From DASQGA01 sp035535315 (GTDB lineage: Bacteria > Actinomycetota > Thermoleophilia > Gaiellales > Gaiellaceae): DNA of 18,979 nucleotides. The notes under the pieces were generated by a model, which worked only from the letters and a program-made list of their open reading frames with translations, made no database searches and was not told where the DNA came from. A program made the translations under genes and the position numbers. Of this stretch, positions 1-7,044 are shown piece after piece. Where the stretch lies: NCBI GenBank assembly GCA_035535315.1, contig DATLQD010000017.1, forward strand, positions 1 through 18,979, written 5' to 3'. Within the stretch, counting starts at the first letter, position 1. Each line of letters begins with the position of its first letter.

Positions 1-96
1 CGGCAGGAACTTGTTCCCGTCCTGGGTCTTCAAAAGGACGATCGGCTGCTTGCCGACCATGTCGAAGCTCACCCCGTAGATGACCATCTCCTGCAT
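1..96 (-). CDS. Bifunctional nuclease family (DUF151/BFN) protein, N-terminal fragment
   Basis: Only the first 32 codons are in the window; the gene runs off the left edge. The reading frame begins at ATG 96 and contains VIYGVSFDMVGKQPIVLLK followed by a segment ending FLP. This is the usual opening of the DUF151/bifunctional nuclease domain: a short beta strand, a GV turn, a 'PVVLLK' strand, then 'LPIWIG', which would lie just outside. Members of the family are small proteins with reported RNase/DNase activity in some plants and bacteria; their role in this lineage is not settled. A GAGG motif lies about eight bases before ATG 96, which favours that start over the in-frame ATG at 87. An in-frame stop occurs at 121-123. 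The family call rests on a short stretch, so it is good but not certain. Confidence 0.7.
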   Translation of the reverse strand, partial: MQEMVIYGVSFDMVGKQPIVLLKTQDGNKFLP

Positions 97-152
97 CAAG
101 TCGCCCTCGTCTGATGATACTCACGGCCCAGGAAACGTCTCAATTGAGGGCG

Positions 153-884
153 TCACGACATGGTCGCGCACGTCGCGCCGATCAGTCCGCCACCGGCAAC
201 GGTGCGCACTTGGTGCGGGGTTCCGGGAACTGTCACCTCTGCATCTTGGGCACCGGCCACGTCGACGTTGACTTCGAAGGGCTCGGCCACCCGTCCGGTC
301 GGCATCCAACCCCGGCCGGCGGCGGCCAGGATCAGCGTGCCGTCGGGACCGCCCATGAAGGCAAGGCGCCCCGGCAGGTCCAGCGTGCCGTCCCACAGCT
401 TGATTCCGAGCGGCTCGAGTGCCCTAGCCATAGCAGGTGGGTCGTCACCAACCACGCCTAGCTCGCAGACGCCAAGCAGCTCCCTTGCGGCGAACGGCCC
501 CGAGTCGGGAGATTCATCTGGAAGCCCGCGATGGGCGATGAGCTCGACGATGTTGCCGCCGGGGTCGTACGCATAGCAGGCCTCCGCATTCCAGTTTGGA
601 AACTGGAATGTCGTTTCGTTCGAATGGTGCTCGGAGAGCAGCTCCGCGTGGCGTGCCAACCACTCGCAAGCGGCAACGAAACGGTTCCGTGGCACGCGGA
701 AAGCAAAGTGATAGAACGGCTCTCGGTCGTTCGTGGGAGAGAACTCGAGGCGTGTGCGGCCGACTCCGAAGCCGAGCCCACCTTTGTCAGCAAGCATTGG
801 AAAACCCAGCTGGTCTCCGTAAAAGTGCGACAGGGCTGCGCCGGTTGCTTTCGCTGCCTCCAGACGGGCCTGCAGGATCCTCAT
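153..884 (-). CDS. VOC superfamily (glyoxalase/bleomycin-resistance/dioxygenase fold) protein
   Basis: A 243-residue protein with two vicinal-oxygen-chelate modules. The first module (about residues 1-125) opens MRILQARLEA and has SHFYGDQLGFP, the typical beta-alpha start. It also has FYHFAFRVP, with a candidate metal-ligand histidine, and DPGGNIVELIAH, with a candidate ligand glutamate. The second module (about 130-220) has GVCELGVV and ends with MGGPDGTLILA, a more degenerate repeat without an obvious glutamate ligand. VOC proteins include lactoylglutathione lyases, extradiol dioxygenases and antibiotic-sequestering proteins, and the substrate cannot be read from this sequence. It seems to be a single gene: the next gene upstream on the same strand ends at 1138, about 250 bases away. 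Start ATG 884 matches the family's N-terminus, but the upstream ribosome binding site is weak. Confidence 0.8.
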   Translation of the reverse strand: MRILQARLEAAKATGAALSHFYGDQLGFPMLADKGGLGFGVGRTRLEFSPTNDREPFYHFAFRVPRNRFVAACEWLARHAELLSEHHSNETTFQFPNWNAEACYAYDPGGNIVELIAHRGLPDESPDSGPFAARELLGVCELGVVGDDPPAMARALEPLGIKLWDGTLDLPGRLAFMGGPDGTLILAAAGRGWMPTGRVAEPFEVNVDVAGAQDAEVTVPGTPHQVRTVAGGGLIGATCATMS

Positions 885-899
885 CTCGCGTTGATCCTA

Positions 900-941
900 G
901 GCGGAAGAGAAGCCTCCGCCACGCCGGGCGGGCTCGGCGTG
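900..941. other. Two adjacent short inverted repeats in the 885-1137 gap
   Basis: The gap between the VOC gene and the cupin gene holds no convincing gene. It has two neighbouring GC-rich stem-loops: GGCGGA (900-905) pairs with TCCGCC (915-920), and CACGCCG (920-926) pairs with CGGCGTG (935-941). Neither is followed by a T-run on either strand, so an intrinsic terminator is not well supported. They would lie in the leader of the VOC gene or in the 3' region of the cupin transcript. In DNA this GC-rich such hairpins arise easily by chance. Confidence 0.3.
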
Positions 942-1137
942 CGCCGGCCGCCAGCACTGCTCGCGGAAGCTCTGCGGGTCGACGTAACCGCCGCGCGGCG
1001 CACTCTCGAGCACTCAGCCCGACCGCACCCTCTCCTACTACACCAATCTCCTCCGGGCGGCACGATCGTCCTCACGGGAACAGGCTGGTTCCTCGCCGCC
1101 TCGCTCGCAGAGACGCTTCGTCGCTAGCCAGCTCCGG

Positions 1138-2073
1138 TCAATCGGCTTCGCCGTCCCAGTAGTCGAGCCGTTCGATCCGCGCCATCAGACCGACCCCGCG
1201 GAAGTAGACCTTGTTCGACCGGGGGTAATAGGCGATGTCGTTCGGCTCGCGCGTGCCGTAAAGGAGGAGCGTCAGGGCCGTCTCTCCGCCGCGGAAGGCA
1301 TGCGCCACGCGTGTTCCGGCAGGCCGGGCGACCACGTGACCCCGGCGGACGGCGAGCTCCTCGTCCCCGAGGAGACACGTTCCCTCGCCGTCGAGGACGA
1401 CGAAGAGCTCTTCCTCCGCCGAGTGGCAATGCGGCGGACAGTTGAGCTTGCCCGCCCGGACGACCGAGTGGTTGAGTCCTGTCCGAACCGAGCCCGCGGC
1501 CCGGCCGAGCTGCCGAAACGTGTCGCGGAACTCCCCCCGCTCCTCCTCCTCAGGCTCGACGTCGTCGACGTTGACGATCCGCGCAGGTCTCGCGCTCGGC
1601 GGCGGAAGATCCGGGTCGCCGAGACTGACTTCGAGCGGCCACTGGTGGCGGCCGTCCACGTCGAGCAGGGCGGGCCCCACGCGCACGGCCTTCAGGCGCG
1701 GGAAGTACGTCAGTACGGGGGTGGCGCCGAACCCAAACGCGAGCACGTCGAGCCCGTCCGGCCCCGCCACGAGCGTGTGCGCCTCCTCGCCTCCGAGATG
1801 GACGAGGCAATCGCCAGCGCGCACCTCGTAGGTCGCGTCCCTCTCCCCTTCCCGCTGCCACGAAAGCCCCGACCCGCGTAGGACGTAGAAGATCTCCTCC
1901 TCCTCGTTCTCGGCGTGGAGCGGCGTGGAGCGCTTGCCCGGGTCGACCTCGATCCTGTTCAGGCGGACCGTCTTGCTCCCCGCGAGGGTACTGAGGTCGG
2001 TCCAGTAGGAGCAGAGCGGCCCGGCCTCGGCGCGCTCGCGCTCGAGGTCGTCCCAGTGCGCGATCGTCGTCAC
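1138..2073 (-). CDS. Double-cupin domain protein
   Basis: A protein of about 311 residues with two cupin barrels. The first barrel has TPLHAENEEEEIFYVLRGSG, followed by a second conserved block around GDCLVHLGGEEAHTL. The second barrel has CPPHCHSAEEELFVVLDGEG followed by GTRVAHAFRGGE. The histidines and glutamates in these blocks are the normal metal ligands of cupin motifs 1 and 2. An acidic linker (EPEEEERGE) joins the halves. Bicupins include dioxygenases, isomerases and stress or seed-storage-like proteins; the reaction here is unknown. I chose GTG 2073, which gives the natural start MTTIAHWDDLERE and overlaps the stop of the upstream frame as GTGA. An in-frame GTG at 2103 would add ten residues. 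It is the last gene of a three-gene overlapping unit with the frame at 2070-2536 and the Vps62-like gene. Confidence 0.8.
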   Translation of the reverse strand: MTTIAHWDDLERERAEAGPLCSYWTDLSTLAGSKTVRLNRIEVDPGKRSTPLHAENEEEEIFYVLRGSGLSWQREGERDATYEVRAGDCLVHLGGEEAHTLVAGPDGLDVLAFGFGATPVLTYFPRLKAVRVGPALLDVDGRHQWPLEVSLGDPDLPPPSARPARIVNVDDVEPEEEERGEFRDTFRQLGRAAGSVRTGLNHSVVRAGKLNCPPHCHSAEEELFVVLDGEGTCLLGDEELAVRRGHVVARPAGTRVAHAFRGGETALTLLLYGTREPNDIAYYPRSNKVYFRGVGLMARIERLDYWDGEAD

Positions 2074-2536
2074 GCCGGCAAGTATCCGCGGGCCGACCTG
2101 CACGGTGCAACGTCCGGGCCCTTGGCCACGCGAAAGAAACGGGCCGGGCAGGCGTCGGCCTCGCCGCCGCGGTGCTCATGGAGGCGACCGGCGCCCGCGC
2201 CGGTGCCCCTGCCGGCCTCGATGAAGCTTCTCGAGCCGACGTAGAACGCGCCGCCGACGTCAAAGAATATCGGGTCAAGGCAGACGAGCGCATCCTCGAC
2301 CCAAAAGAGAACCATCGACGCCCGCGAATCTGGCTTGAACACAGGAGTCGGCGCGCGGCGACGTCCAACGCGAGGTCGAGAGACTTGTGGCGGCGACGTG
2401 CAGCTTCGACCTGTGAGCGGAGGCCGCGGGCTGTCGCCGCCCAACGGGCGATCCGACCGGGGATCGTCGGCGGAACGTCAAGGTCGAGTGGGGCTGGCTC
2501 CTGCGGGTCAGTTTCGTCGGCCGTCGCCAGCGTCAC
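2070..2536 (-). pseudogene. Unrecognised gene with an apparent frameshift (middle gene of the Vps62-cupin unit)
   Basis: A GTG at 2536 overlaps the TGA of the upstream gene (GTGA). It opens a frame with natural-looking composition for about 59 residues: MTLATADETDPQEPAPLDLD at the start, and ARRRHKSLDLALDV near residues 46-59. Beyond about position 2360 this frame becomes arginine- and serine-rich and looks non-coding. From roughly 2355 a second frame takes over, rich in G/C third positions. It contains MVLFWVEDALVCLDPIFFDV and ends at TGA 2070-2072, which again forms a GTGA overlap with the cupin start at 2073. Two junctions in different frames suggest one gene of about 155 codons broken by a one-base change in the GC-rich stretch near 2350-2365. 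This could be a real pseudogene, a sequencing indel or two overlapping genes. The N-terminal HKSLDLAL segment faintly recalls YihY-family proteins, but the downstream part does not, so I assign no function. Confidence 0.5.
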
Positions 2537-4455
2537 CCTGACAGCTGGAACTCCGCGGGAAGCTCATCGGCGTCGCCGGCCGGCTCGAGCTCGAACCGCG
2601 CTCGGGCGTCGAAGTAGACGTAGGCGGTAGTGAGGGCGACGAAGGGGATCGTCACCGCATTGACGACACCGGCAACCAGGTTGAGCGTTGAGAGCGGAGC
2701 GCTCGTCAGGATGATCAACAGGGCGCCGACGAGCGGGCCGAGGACGAGAGCGAGCGCCGTTCCGAACACTGCGTACGATGCGACCTTCAGCCACTGCCGG
2801 CGGACGAGGCGGCCACTTCGCCGCAGGGCATCGATTGCCGAGCGACTCTCGAGCTGCACCGCGAAGACGGCAAGCGCCCAGCGCACGGCCAGCCAGACGG
2901 CAACCGGGATGAGCAGGACGGAGCTGACGAGGAGCGAGACCGCGACGACTGCGATCACCATCGCGCCGAACAGTGGCCGCGCCTTGTCGAACGCCAGCCG
3001 ATAGGCGCCGATCGGCCCGATCGGCCTGCCGTGCTCGATCTCCACCAGCGCCCGGGCGGTGGCCGCGACGACCAGGCTGAAGCCGAGCAGCGTCATGGCA
3101 GTTCCGATCGCGAAGACGAGGACCACGAGCACCCCACCACCCTCGCCCTCGGTCGCTATCCCCGCGATGCTCGACGCACGGATCACGATCGCGTGCAGAA
3201 GGGTCACGATGAGAGAGATCGGCAACAGCACGAGGCCGATGCCGAGAAACAACCATAGGCGTCGGGCGTACATGCGGGCCGCGGCCGTGAGGATCTGGCC
3301 CCACGCGCGGCGACGTGCCAGGTGGAGCGGTGCGGTAGGCCGCCACGTCGCGCGCGAGAGCCCGAAGAGAACGAGTACCAGCAGCGCTCCAAGAGCGAGT
3401 AGGACCGGAAGGGGCTCGTCGACCAGTCGCCGAAGAGCGTTCGAGCCGCCGGCGATCGCACTGCAGAAGAAGTCGGTGGTCTGTGTCCCGAGGGCACCGC
3501 CTGCCGGGACGGCGTAGCTCCGATCGCGCCAGTCCGCCGACACGCGGATCGGCTCGGTCCATGAGGTCTTGAGGTTCGGGCCGGTTGGACCGTTGAAGAA
3601 CGCCCGCTGAAACTCGCCCCAGCGCCCCTCGAACGCGATCCACGGAAACAAGGTGCGGGCCTCGGCCGGATCGCTCGGAATCGCCCGCACGACGGGGCGG
3701 ATCTCGACGTTCGGGCCCGACGTGTCGTCGCAGCCGACGCCCTCCTGGGCCGAGCTGCCGAGGTAGAGCGCCGACTCGAAGAAGTTCGCATGTGAACCGG
3801 CCGCCGGGTACACGACCGGATGCGTCCCCTCAACGAGCTCGAGCTTGTCCTCGCCCCAAGTCGCCTCCTCTGACCCCTCGTGCTGGCTGTAGCCGACGGA
3901 GACCGGCTCGCGCGCGAGCGCCTGACGCGCGTCGGTGGCGTCGAAGAGGACCTGGATGTTCTCCCAGTCGCCTTCGTGGGTGTTGTTCCAGTCGTTGAAG
4001 ACGTAGTAGAACCAGTACTGCAGAGCGAGCCGGCCCGGGTAGGCGGGATCGGTGGCAACGTGCCCATAGACGGTCGGCGCTGCGCCCTCCGTGAGGCGCT
4101 TCGCCCACCTCTCGTAGTCGCATCCCGGGTCGAGGGCGTTCCCGGGGAAGTCGAGGTGGTATTCGAAGAGGTTGCGGGACACATCCTCCGCTGCGGGGGC
4201 GACCTTGATCAGGTCTCCGGTGCCCCACGGCCCGCGGAGAGCAACGGTCTGCTCGCCGAACAGCAGGTCGACGTCGATCGGCTCGTACGACTCGCCGTAC
4301 CCGCAGTCCTGAGCCTGCGCGACAAGCCGCACCACCGGGGCATAGCGCTCGGCAAGCGCCCTCTCGTCCGCGAGGTCAGCCGCCGCGCACGGCACCGCGA
4401 CGAGCGAGAGCCCGACAACGAGGGCACACAGCACAGGGCGCGAGCGTGTGGGCAT
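2533..4455 (-). CDS. Secreted/membrane protein: Vps62-like domain plus C-terminal multi-pass membrane domain
   Basis: A 640-residue protein. It begins MPTRSRPVLCALVVGLSLVA with a following AAA, a clear signal peptide. Residues of about 30-345 resemble the Vps62-like domain: WFYYVFNDWNNTHEGDWE (HEGDWE at 160-165), VGYSQHEG, and GTHPVVYPAAGSHANFFE with H212 and H222. A hydrophobic segment at about 350-372 follows. The rest is a multi-pass domain resembling the glycerophosphodiester-phosphodiesterase membrane-domain family: RRLWLFLGIGLVLL, EIEHGRPIGPIGAYRLAFDK, then SAIDALRRSGRLVRRQW. An in-frame start at 4683 exists, but the extra residues look non-coding and would bury the signal peptide, so I use ATG 4455. 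Its stop overlaps the next gene as GTGA. Topology predicts the N-terminal domain outside the cytoplasmic membrane. Function is unknown; in yeast Vps62 is linked to vacuolar sorting, which tells little about bacteria. Confidence 0.75.
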   Translation of the reverse strand: MPTRSRPVLCALVVGLSLVAVPCAAADLADERALAERYAPVVRLVAQAQDCGYGESYEPIDVDLLFGEQTVALRGPWGTGDLIKVAPAAEDVSRNLFEYHLDFPGNALDPGCDYERWAKRLTEGAAPTVYGHVATDPAYPGRLALQYWFYYVFNDWNNTHEGDWENIQVLFDATDARQALAREPVSVGYSQHEGSEEATWGEDKLELVEGTHPVVYPAAGSHANFFESALYLGSSAQEGVGCDDTSGPNVEIRPVVRAIPSDPAEARTLFPWIAFEGRWGEFQRAFFNGPTGPNLKTSWTEPIRVSADWRDRSYAVPAGGALGTQTTDFFCSAIAGGSNALRRLVDEPLPVLLALGALLVLVLFGLSRATWRPTAPLHLARRRAWGQILTAAARMYARRLWLFLGIGLVLLPISLIVTLLHAIVIRASSIAGIATEGEGGGVLVVLVFAIGTAMTLLGFSLVVAATARALVEIEHGRPIGPIGAYRLAFDKARPLFGAMVIAVVAVSLLVSSVLLIPVAVWLAVRWALAVFAVQLESRSAIDALRRSGRLVRRQWLKVASYAVFGTALALVLGPLVGALLIILTSAPLSTLNLVAGVVNAVTIPFVALTTAYVYFDARARFELEPAGDADELPAEFQLSG

Positions 4456-4521
4456 GAACCGCGATTCTTCCAGGGCCGACGCCGGGCGCGCCACGCGGCG
4501 CGGGGTCCGAGAGAAGGCGCT

Positions 4522-4537
4522 CGACCCAATTAGGTCG
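4522..4537. promoter_or_regulatory. Inverted repeat in the divergent 4456-4687 region
   Basis: The 232-base gap between the Vps62-like gene (minus) and the GAP-family gene (plus) contains CGACC and GGTCG around an AT-rich six-base spacer, CAATTA. GC-rich arms with an AT centre in a divergent promoter region are compatible with a regulator binding site. A second perfect palindrome, GCATATGC, lies at 4616-4623. I could not fix convincing -35 and -10 boxes for either gene, so the operator reading is tentative. Confidence 0.3.
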
Positions 4538-4687
4538 GTCGCGCTCGGGCGCCAGCGTCCATCACGACCGCCCATGAGAACATCAGGCCGTGACCAGCCG
4601 CGATCCGCCCGCTGCGCATATGCTCCTCCGCTCGAGTTGGCCTGTGGGTGAAGTCGGTCCCGTCCGACCGTCGAACCTCGCAAGAGC

Positions 4688-5365
4688 TTGGGTCAGGCGC
4701 TAGGAAACATCCTGCCGTTGGCGGTGGCGGTCGCGGTCTTCCCGGTGCCGATCATTGTCTCCGTTCTCATTCTCGGCTCCGATCAAGGACGCACGAAAGC
4801 ACTGGTGTACGCCCTCGCCTGGTCCTTTGGTCTCACGTCCGTTGGTGCGCTCGTAGTTTTGCTCGCCGGACAGGCGGACGCGAGCGAGACAGGCGAGCCC
4901 GCCACCTGGGTAAACCTGTTGCTGCTCGGCGTCGGCCTGCTCCTGCTTGCGGCGGCAGTCAAACAGTGGCGGAGCCGTCCGAGCGCCGGCGAAGAAGCAC
5001 CGACACCAGGTTGGATGCGTGCGATCGACGACTTCTCGGTCGCGAGAGCGGGCGGAATAGGTTTCGCGCTCACCGCGCTCAACCCGAAGAACGTGTTGCT
5101 CACAGTCGCCGCGGCCGCGGAGATAGCCGAGGTCGGATCCACGGCGGGCCAGCAGATCGCAGTCCTGCTCGTCTTCGTCCTCGTCGGCTCTCTCGGTGTG
5201 CTGGCGCCACTAGTTCTTTCCCTCGCGCTCGGGGCCCGGTCTCAGAAGACATTGGATGAGCTCAGAGGCTGGATGGCCCGCTACAACACCGTGATCATGA
5301 CCGTGCTGTTCCTGATCATCGGCGCCAAGCTGATCGGTGACGCCGTCTCCGGCTTCTCCAGCTGA
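4688..5365 (+). CDS. GAP family (SfLAP-type) integral membrane protein
   Basis: A 225-residue hydrophobic protein opening MGQALGNILPLAVAVAVFPV, followed by PIIVSVLILGS. The segments at about 5-30, 40-62, 77-95, 127-148, 155-180 and 200-220 look membrane-spanning, six in all. The sequence ALTALNPKNVLLTVAAAAEI matches the 'NPKN' signature of the GAP/Sap family (sulfolipid-1-addressing protein, related to the LysE-like transporter fold). Mycobacterial members take part in surface lipid export; the cargo here is unknown. The start is TTG 4688. No ATG or GTG fits upstream, because an in-frame TGA lies at 4649, and the N-terminus matches the family. The ribosome binding site is weak. The gene stands alone, divergent from the Vps62-like unit. 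Confidence 0.8.
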   Translation: MGQALGNILPLAVAVAVFPVPIIVSVLILGSDQGRTKALVYALAWSFGLTSVGALVVLLAGQADASETGEPATWVNLLLLGVGLLLLAAAVKQWRSRPSAGEEAPTPGWMRAIDDFSVARAGGIGFALTALNPKNVLLTVAAAAEIAEVGSTAGQQIAVLLVFVLVGSLGVLAPLVLSLALGARSQKTLDELRGWMARYNTVIMTVLFLIIGAKLIGDAVSGFSS

Positions 5366-5436
5366 CCCGAGGCACGCCGCGCGACGATCCCCTGTGCGCA
5401 ACGAGCACAAGCGGCGGTTGCGTTGAACAGGCGGGG

Positions 5437-5574
5437 CTACGAGAACACGCGGTTAGGCTTGAACAGGAGCTTGATACCCAGTGCCGTCACGTAATCCGGC
5501 TGGAAGTAGAGCTCGGCCTCGTCTCCGATCGGACTAGCGTGCGCAAGGCTGCCTAAAACTGAAGCGCCCGCCAT
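5437..5574 (-). CDS. Short orphan reading frame or gene remnant
   Basis: A 45-codon frame, ATG 5574 to TAG 5437. Its second half (DEAELYFQPDYVTALGIKLL, then FKPNRVFS) has G/C-rich third positions and looks protein-like, whereas the first part does not. The frame stays open upstream toward the tRNA without an obvious better start, and a triplicated 11-bp repeat sits just before the ATG. It could be the 3' end of a decayed gene, since the alternating hydrophobic pattern with a C-terminal aromatic recalls a beta-rich protein end, or it could be chance. I do not recognise the family. Apart from this frame, the repeat and the tRNA, I see nothing in the 5366-5770 region. Confidence 0.3.
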   Translation of the reverse strand: MAGASVLGSLAHASPIGDEAELYFQPDYVTALGIKLLFKPNRVFS

Positions 5575-5576
5575 CC

Positions 5577-5609
5577 GCAAGGGCGACGCAAGGGCGACAT
5601 AAGGGCGGC
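5577..5609. repeat. Three tandem 11-bp units
   Basis: Two perfect copies of GCAAGGGCGAC (5577-5587 and 5588-5598) are followed by a diverged third copy, ATAAGGGCGGC (5599-5609). The unit is not a multiple of three and the array lies just upstream of the short frame at 5437-5574, so it is unlikely to be coding. Slippage during replication is the simplest origin; a binding-site array is possible. Confidence 0.6.
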
Positions 5610-5670
5610 TAGCGCCGTAGGACGTCGGAGTGAGTAGGAGAGATTCCGCATTAGCAGGTGGTTCGGAGAG

Positions 5671-5744
<74 letters not shown>

Positions 5745-5771
5745 GCGGGCGAGGATTGTAGCGACGGCGGC

Positions 5772-5990
5772 TCAGGCGGAGAGATACGTCTCTACGGCCA
5801 TGAGGCAGGGCACGTCGTTGGCGAGCTCGCCGACCCAGGCCTTCGTGTGGGAGCAGAGCTCGGGATCGTTCGCAACGCGGTACTTGAAGGCATTCAGCTC
5901 TCCCTGTCGCGCCAGCTGGCCCATACGGAGGATCACTTCGCGCATGCCCTCGTCCGACCGGAGAGCCTCCAGTGATTCACGCTCCTCCAC
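5772..5990 (-). CDS. Small hypothetical protein (72 aa)
   Basis: A 72-residue soluble protein starting at GTG 5990: MEERESLEALRSDEGMREVI and onward through LRMGQLARQGELNAFKYRVA to a C-terminal half with two cysteines (DPELCSHTKAW and NDVPCLMAVETYLSA). The codons have G/C-rich third positions and the composition is ordinary, so it is probably a real gene. It looks mostly helical. No motif is familiar to me. No ATG, GTG or TTG is visible further upstream in the frame before the stop near 6033, and the ribosome binding site is weak. It lies between the long hairpin at 6040-6206 and the tRNA-Ile, in the same direction as parB. Confidence 0.6.
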   Translation of the reverse strand: MEERESLEALRSDEGMREVILRMGQLARQGELNAFKYRVANDPELCSHTKAWVGELANDVPCLMAVETYLSA

Positions 5991-6039
5991 GCTCGTTGAA
6001 ACGCGCGCACGACCCGGGGGGTTACGCGGCAGATGCCTC

Positions 6040-6206
6040 TAGAAGGTTGGTCGGCAATTGGCGTGCCCGCGGGGATGGGCCAGACCAAGCCAGGGTGTGC
6101 CATCGCCCGCAGGCAAGGCTAGAAGCCTTGGCAAGGGCGAGGGTGCGACCTGGCGCCGCGTCTGGGTCACCATCCGTGGGTGGGGTAGTTGCCGGTCAAC
6201 CTTCTA
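6040..6206 (+). ncRNA. Candidate structured RNA: 167-nt long imperfect hairpin
   Basis: The two halves pair over about 58 positions. The helices are 6040-6060 with 6186-6206 (21 consecutive pairs), 6064-6070 with 6176-6182, 6073-6078 with 6170-6175, 6080-6085 with 6160-6165, 6089-6094 with 6149-6154, 6103-6108 with 6135-6140, and 6114-6119 with 6125-6130, closed by the loop TAGAA. An 8x8 internal loop separates the fifth and sixth helices. All seven irregular pairs inside the helices are G-U when read as plus-strand RNA; on the minus strand they would be A-C mismatches. That bias points to a functional plus-strand transcript. Length and single-hairpin shape resemble 6S RNA, but I see no family-defining sequence. 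The SRP RNA tetraloop motif is absent. The right arm overlaps the last four codons of parB in antisense. A TTGAAA at 5996-6001 might be a -35, but no good -10 follows. Confidence 0.5.
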
Positions 6207-7044
6207 ACGCTTCTACGATCTCGGCCAGCTCCGTCTCGTCGCGGAACTCGATCTCGATGCGACGCGATCCGACGCGGACACCCGCGCCCGTTAGCCCCTC
6301 GAGAGCTCGCTGGGCGCGGGACGCAAGCTCCGGGTCGACTCTGTCCGCAGTGCGGCGTTTCGTCCGAGCGCCCGCCCAGCGAGCGGCGCGCTCGGCGGCC
6401 CGGACCGACAGGCCCTGCTTGACGATGCGCCGTGCAAGCTTCCGCCGCTCTTCGTGGTCGGGTACGGCGAGTACGGCGCGCGCGTGTCCCTCCGAAAGCA
6501 GCCCCCGCTCGACGAGACCGAGGACGTCGTCCGGAAGGTCGAGCAGCCGAATCCGGTTGGACACCGAAGGCTTCGAGCGCCCGACCCGCTCTGCGACCTC
6601 CCCGAGCGAGAGCGCGAACTCGTCTTGGAGGGTCGCATACGCGCGGGCTTCCTCGATCGGCGAGAGATCCTCGCGCGCGACGTTCTCGACGAGCGCGAGA
6701 AGCAGGGAATCCCGGTCGTCGGTCGGCCGCACCAGCACAGGGATGGTTGCGAGGCCGGCCGCCTTGGCGGCGCGCCAGCGGCGTTCGCCGGCGATCAGCT
6801 CGTAGGCTCCGTCCGAGATCGGCCTGACGATGACCGGCTGGACGACGCCCTGAACCCGGACCGACTCAGCGAGGCCCGCAAGCGCCTCCGGATCGAAGCG
6901 CCGGCGCGGCTGGAGCCCATTCGGCCGGATCGCCCCCACAGGCAGCTGCGCCAGCTCGGTGTCGTGGGTCGCTCCGCCGAGCAGGACTTCGAGCCCCCGG
7001 CCGAGCCCTCGGCGTCCTTCCGAGGGACTAGCCGCGCTCGACAA
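6196..7044 (-). CDS. parB: Chromosome partitioning protein ParB
   Basis: A 282-residue protein with the full ParB layout. The N-terminus SEGRRGLGRGLEVLLGG is followed by the CTP-binding/sulfiredoxin-like domain, including LQPRRRFDPEALAGLAESV and the GERRWRAAKAAG box near residue 86. Next come LVENVAREDLSPIEEARAY and the helix-turn-helix LSLGEVAERVGRSKPSVSNR. The C-terminal dimerisation region ends EIVEALEG. ParB loads as a clamp at parS sites and works with ParA and SMC in origin segregation. I chose TTG 7044, which overlaps the parA stop by 17 bases; no ATG or GTG fits nearer the conserved N-terminus, though an in-frame ATG at 7071 lies deeper inside parA. No parS sequence was seen in this window. 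The terminal codons are part of the long hairpin at 6040-6206. Confidence 0.95.
   Translation of the reverse strand: MSSAASPSEGRRGLGRGLEVLLGGATHDTELAQLPVGAIRPNGLQPRRRFDPEALAGLAESVRVQGVVQPVIVRPISDGAYELIAGERRWRAAKAAGLATIPVLVRPTDDRDSLLLALVENVAREDLSPIEEARAYATLQDEFALSLGEVAERVGRSKPSVSNRIRLLDLPDDVLGLVERGLLSEGHARAVLAVPDHEERRKLARRIVKQGLSVRAAERAARWAGARTKRRTADRVDPELASRAQRALEGLTGAGVRVGSRRIEIEFRDETELAEIVEALEG

Noticed and set aside
531..1127. 198-codon plus-strand frame ending in a hydrophobic-looking tail
   Set aside because: More than half is antisense to the VOC gene, and the remainder has no motif or ribosome binding site.
6040..6206. SRP (4.5S) RNA as the identity of the long hairpin
   Set aside because: The conserved apical GGAAGGAAGC-type motif is absent on both strands and the loop is TAGAA.
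6040..6206. Intrinsic terminator of parB
   Set aside because: There is no U-run after the stem on the minus strand, and the helix is far longer than a terminator needs.
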